From Anaerolineales bacterium (GTDB taxonomy: Bacteria; Chloroflexota; Anaerolineae; Anaerolineales; UBA4823): DNA of 7,457 bases. Each line of letters starts with the position of its first letter. The stretch's first letter is position 1. Shown piece by piece: positions 4,931 to 7,457 of the stretch. The notes under the pieces were generated by a model, which had not been told where the DNA came from, ran no database searches, and was given only the letters and a program-made list of their open reading frames with translations. The DNA lies in contig JAQUAE010000084.1 in the NCBI GenBank assembly GCA_028687395.1, positions 1 to 7,457 of the forward strand. Reading direction: 5' to 3'. Position numbers and translations under genes: made by a program.

Positions 4931-6307
4931 ATGAAATATCACATTTGGACAGAGGGCTGCCAGATGAACGTGGCCGACTCTCTGCGGGTATCCTCGGCGC
5001 TGGAGCGCCTGGGCTACCACGCCACCGGGCGCGCCGAGGATGCGGACGTCGTCGTATTGAACACCTGTGTGGTGCGCCAGAGCGCCGAAGATAAGGCGTA
5101 CGGTCGCCTGTCCTCGCTGCGCCCGCTCAAGCAAAGCCGGCCGGATCTGGTGATCAACCTGATGGGCTGTCTGGTGGGCGTGCGCGGGCACGAGCGCCTG
5201 AGCAAGCGCTTCCCCTACGTGGACGTATTCTCGCCGCCCTCCGACCCGGGCCCATTGATTGCCTATCTCACCCAGGACGAAAGCCGGGACCTGGAATTAA
5301 CCGAGACCTCCAACCGCTACACCGTAATGGATGGCGAGTTGACCCTACCACTTCACGAACGCGGCCGGCTGGTGGCCAGCCACGTCCCAGTGGTGCTGGG
5401 CTGCTCGCACGCCTGCACCTTCTGTATCATCCCTTACCGCCGCGGCGCGGAGCGCAGCCGGTGGATGAGCGAGATCCTGCACGAGGCGCGTTCCCTGGCC
5501 GCGCAAGGTGTGAAGGAGATCACCCTGCTGGGTCAGATCGTCGACCGCTACGGCAAGGACCAGCCAGATGGCGCCAACCTTGCTGGCCTGCTGCGCGCCG
5601 TGCATCAGGTGGAGGGGCTGGAGCGCATCCGCTTCCTGACCTCGCACCCCAACTACCTGAGCGACGACCTGCTGGAGGCAGTGGCAGAGCTACCCAAAGT
5701 GATGCCACACATCGAGGTGCCGGTGCAGGCCGGCGATGACGACGTGCTGGCCGCCATGAAGCGCGGTTACACCAGCCAGGATTACCGCCAACTGGTGGCG
5801 AAGATACGCGTCGCCCTCGCCGATAAACAACCCGGCGTGTCGATTGCTACCGACATCATCGTTGGCTTTCCGGGTGAAAGCGAAGCCCAATTCCAGCGCA
5901 CCTTCGATCTACTGGCCGAGCTCAGGTTGGACGTGGCCCACCTGGCGCGCTATTCCCCCCGCCCGGGCACCGTCGCCGAGCGGCGCATGCCGGACGACGT
6001 CCGCGATCAGGAAAAGTGGGAGCGCTTCCGCCGCCTGGAAGCGCTGCAGGAGGGCATCGCCAGCGAGATCAACGCTGCCTACCTGGGCAAGCCGGTCGAG
6101 GTGCTCTTCGAGGATCAGGTGCGCGGGCGCTGGAAGGGGCGCACAGCGACCAACAAGCTGGTCTTCGTCGAATCGGGCGAGGATCTGCGCGGCCAGGTGC
6201 GCACGGTCCACATCACCTGGACGGGCCCGTGGTCGATGCAGGGGGCGCTGCCGGCCGCAGCGGAGGGCTTTTACACCCCAGAACGAGCCGCCCTGGGCTC
6301 TGCTTGA
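4931..6307 (+). CDS. miaB: MiaB-type tRNA methylthiotransferase
   Basis: This 458-residue radical-SAM enzyme is predicted to add a methylthio group to C2 of i6A37, giving ms2i6A37 in tRNAs that read UNN codons. Three domains are visible in order. The N-terminal UPF0004 domain has Cys10 (EGCQMNVADS), Cys46 (LNTCVVRQ) and Cys80 (LMGCLVG), which hold the auxiliary Fe-S cluster. The radical-SAM core has the CxxxCxxC motif in GCSHACTFCIIPYRRG (Cys158, 162, 165), then LLGQIVDRYG and TSHPNYL. A C-terminal TRAM domain spans about 385-435 (VEVLFEDQVRGRWKGRT). Length matches the family. The common LGQNVNSYG is LGQIVDRYG here, a variant I associate with Chloroflexota. The start at 4931 gives the standard N-terminus MKYHIWTEGC; the frame is open far upstream, but that is antisense of the C39 gene. 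MtaB or RimO are less likely given GCQMNVADS. Confidence 0.95.
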   Translation: MKYHIWTEGCQMNVADSLRVSSALERLGYHATGRAEDADVVVLNTCVVRQSAEDKAYGRLSSLRPLKQSRPDLVINLMGCLVGVRGHERLSKRFPYVDVFSPPSDPGPLIAYLTQDESRDLELTETSNRYTVMDGELTLPLHERGRLVASHVPVVLGCSHACTFCIIPYRRGAERSRWMSEILHEARSLAAQGVKEITLLGQIVDRYGKDQPDGANLAGLLRAVHQVEGLERIRFLTSHPNYLSDDLLEAVAELPKVMPHIEVPVQAGDDDVLAAMKRGYTSQDYRQLVAKIRVALADKQPGVSIATDIIVGFPGESEAQFQRTFDLLAELRLDVAHLARYSPRPGTVAERRMPDDVRDQEKWERFRRLEALQEGIASEINAAYLGKPVEVLFEDQVRGRWKGRTATNKLVFVESGEDLRGQVRTVHITWTGPWSMQGALPAAAEGFYTPERAALGSA

Positions 6308-6354
6308 TGCCGGGAACCAAATCCTAGCTTGCGTCGTCTTTAACCAAACCATGG

Positions 6355-6383
6355 TTGCAAATTAGCCGGAATCGTTGTACACT
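6355..6383 (+). promoter_or_regulatory. Promoter of the SH3b lipoprotein gene
   Basis: TTGCAA (6355-6360), a 17-nt spacer and TACACT (6378-6383) form a plausible sigma70-type promoter. Transcription would start near 6390, leaving a leader of about 160 nt. The palindrome AACCATGGTT (6347-6356) overlaps the first bases of the -35. No terminator was seen between miaB and this promoter. Confidence 0.55.
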
Positions 6384-6389
6384 GGTATT

Positions 6390-6548
6390 TGAACGGCGAC
6401 CGTTTTGGTCGTGATATTGGCTGTGCGTTGAACTTTATCCGCCACCCAGACGTAAGATGGTCGAATTGCGGGGTGGTTCATCCACGGGAGGTAACCCTCA
6501 GGCCCGAATGCACTGCGGCAACCCGGTACAGGAAAAGCGAGGAGTTCT
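6390..6548 (+). other. Structured 5' leader of the lipoprotein mRNA
   Basis: This stretch has several possible stems: CGACC/GGTCG (6397-6401 with 6407-6411), GCCACCC/GGGTGGT (6441-6447 with 6471-6477), and GAGG/CCTC (6488-6491 with 6496-6499), the last enclosed by CGGG/CCCG (6485-6488 with 6503-6506, sharing base 6488). A second GGTCG at 6459-6463 could compete for CGACC. I do not recognise a known riboswitch class. The leader ends in the Shine-Dalgarno GAGGAG (6539-6544). Confidence 0.3.
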
Positions 6549-7457
6549 ATGGCATCCAAGTATCCCCGTCTACCCATTATCTTGATCATCGGAGCGCTGA
6601 TGTTCAGCGCCTGCGACCTGCTGGGTACTACAGCCATTGGCCCGACCCAGGTCCCAGCAGACGTGATCTACACGGCTGCGGCGCAAACGCTGGCCGCGCA
6701 GTTGACCCAAAACGCTCCACCCGTCATCCCGCCGACTAGCCTACCCGCTACCGAGCAGCCCATCGTGGAACCGCCCACGCTAGTCCCGTCGCCCACCGAC
6801 ACGCCCATTTTGTTCACCGCGACGCTCATCCCCACCTTCACCCCACAGTTCACGGCCACCTCGACCTACCCGACGATCGTGGCTAACATCGACACCAACT
6901 GCCGGAAGGGTCCTGGTCCGCAATACCAGCGCATTGGCGCCCTGGTGGTGGGACAGGTGGCGGAAGTGCATGGGCGCAACAGCGCCGGCACCTGGTGGTT
7001 CGTCCGCCTGCCCACCGACGTGTACTGCTGGGTATGGGGCGAGAGCACCCAGGTCTCCGGCACCACGAGCAGCCTGCCTGTGCTGACCCCGCCGCCGTCG
7101 CCGCCCACCGCAACCGCCACCGGCACCGCCTTCACGGCCAGCTTCGCCTCGATCAAGAAGTGCGGTGGCGAGAAACATGCCTTCTTCGCAGTCAAGAACA
7201 CCGGCGGCAAAGTCCTCGACTCGATGAGCATCAAGTCCCGCGATATGGCTTCGGACACCGTCGTCGGCGGCCCCATCTCCAGCGATAGCCCCTTCGTGAC
7301 TGGCACCGGTGATTGCCCGCCTGGTGAGGACTACCTCGAACCGGGAGATAAGGCCTGGGTCGCCGGGCCAATCGGCACCCCTTCTTCCGGTGACGAAATC
7401 AAGACCGCCATTACCCTCTGCACCAAGGAAGGGCTGGCAGGCAACTGCGAGACGATT
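6549..7457 (+). CDS. Lipoprotein with SH3b domain, 3' end outside window
   Basis: An open frame of 303 codons runs from the ATG at 6549 to the window edge, preceded by GAGGAG 4 nt upstream. MASKYPRLPIILIIGALMFS followed by Ala-Cys is a lipoprotein signal with Cys22 as the lipidated residue, although Phe at -3 is unusual. Residues about 55-110 are a Thr/Pro-rich spacer. Residues 112-167 form an SH3b-like domain (NCRKGPGPQYQRIGALVVGQ, then GTWWFVRLP and YCWVWGES) with Cys118 and Cys160 able to form a disulfide. After a second Pro/Thr linker comes an Ig-like segment from about residue 197 (FASIKKCGGEKHAFFAVKNT) that includes GDCPPGEDYLEPGD. Such envelope proteins are common in Anaerolineae; the SH3b domain suggests cell-surface or peptidoglycan binding. 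The exact role is unknown. Confidence 0.85.
   Translation, partial: MASKYPRLPIILIIGALMFSACDLLGTTAIGPTQVPADVIYTAAAQTLAAQLTQNAPPVIPPTSLPATEQPIVEPPTLVPSPTDTPILFTATLIPTFTPQFTATSTYPTIVANIDTNCRKGPGPQYQRIGALVVGQVAEVHGRNSAGTWWFVRLPTDVYCWVWGESTQVSGTTSSLPVLTPPPSPPTATATGTAFTASFASIKKCGGEKHAFFAVKNTGGKVLDSMSIKSRDMASDTVVGGPISSDSPFVTGTGDCPPGEDYLEPGDKAWVAGPIGTPSSGDEIKTAITLCTKEGLAGNCETI

Noticed and set aside
3466..4931. A functional link between tRNA-Lys(UUU) and the nearby methylthiotransferase, which would imply MtaB-like activity on this tRNA.
   Set aside because: The enzyme sequence looks like MiaB, whose targets read UNN codons. The C39 gene separates the two, and they are on opposite strands with separate promoters. 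The proximity is probably chance.
3611..6307. An 898-codon plus-strand open frame that would extend miaB far upstream.
   Set aside because: The first 440 codons are antisense to the C39 gene, whose minus-strand frame has clear catalytic motifs. The extension is low-complexity Gly/Arg/Val/Gln-rich protein, as expected from high GC. MiaB proteins start with MKYHIWTEGC-like sequence, which matches 4931.
6362..6637. A 91-codon minus-strand frame across the lipoprotein leader.
   Set aside because: It overlaps the promoter, leader and signal sequence of the plus-strand lipoprotein, and no motif or ribosome binding site supports it.

Overview
The window looks like a chromosome fragment of a Chloroflexota bacterium, most likely of the Anaerolineae. 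The inference rests on the GC-rich housekeeping genes, a MiaB protein with the phylum-typical phrases GCQMNVADS, LLGQIVDRYG and HLARYSPRPGTVA, a lipoprotein with Thr/Pro-rich linkers and an SH3b domain, and a secreted protein opening with a NEW3-like segment. No database search was possible, so the taxonomy is inferred.

Layout from left to right. (1) Positions 1-231, minus strand: the first 77 codons of a secreted protein with signal peptide, promoter and strong ribosome binding site. (2) Positions 245-548: no gene recognised. (3) Positions 549-970: relic of an IS21-family insertion sequence. It holds an istA start on the minus strand broken by two amber codons, then three 23-bp terminal repeats. 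(4) Positions 1167-2673, minus strand: a two-gene overlapping operon, more AT-rich than its surroundings. The first gene is a DUF6036/AbiEii-like nucleotidyltransferase and the second a 311-residue protein with a central winged-helix segment. Directly upstream, 2686-2728, is a perfect 43-bp inverted repeat with nested palindromes and a -10 box in each arm. (5) Positions 2791-3213: a second, different IS21-family relic on the plus strand with four 25-bp tandem end repeats and an istA cut after about 79 codons. (6) Positions 3444-3578, minus strand: tRNA-Lys(UUU) with a clear promoter and an intrinsic terminator. (7) Positions 3623-4852, minus strand: a membrane-anchored C39-like peptidase with TPR repeats. 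(8) Positions 4931-6307, plus strand: miaB, divergent from the peptidase. Both start codons sit 7 nt after an extended -10 box with no Shine-Dalgarno, so both mRNAs look leaderless. (9) Positions 6355-7457, plus strand: promoter, a leader of about 160 nt and the 5' part of an SH3b lipoprotein that runs off the window.

The right half (tRNA-Lys, peptidase, miaB, lipoprotein) is ordinary chromosome. The middle (about 549-3190) is an accessory island: a nucleotidyltransferase/winged-helix pair framed by two unrelated IS21 ends whose istA genes point away from it. The pair resembles type IV toxin-antitoxin (AbiE-type) or other nucleotidyltransferase defence modules, but the gene order is the reverse of classical AbiE. 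The large palindrome at its promoter is a good candidate for an autoregulatory operator. This module is the most promising part of the window. Its function is inferred, not shown.
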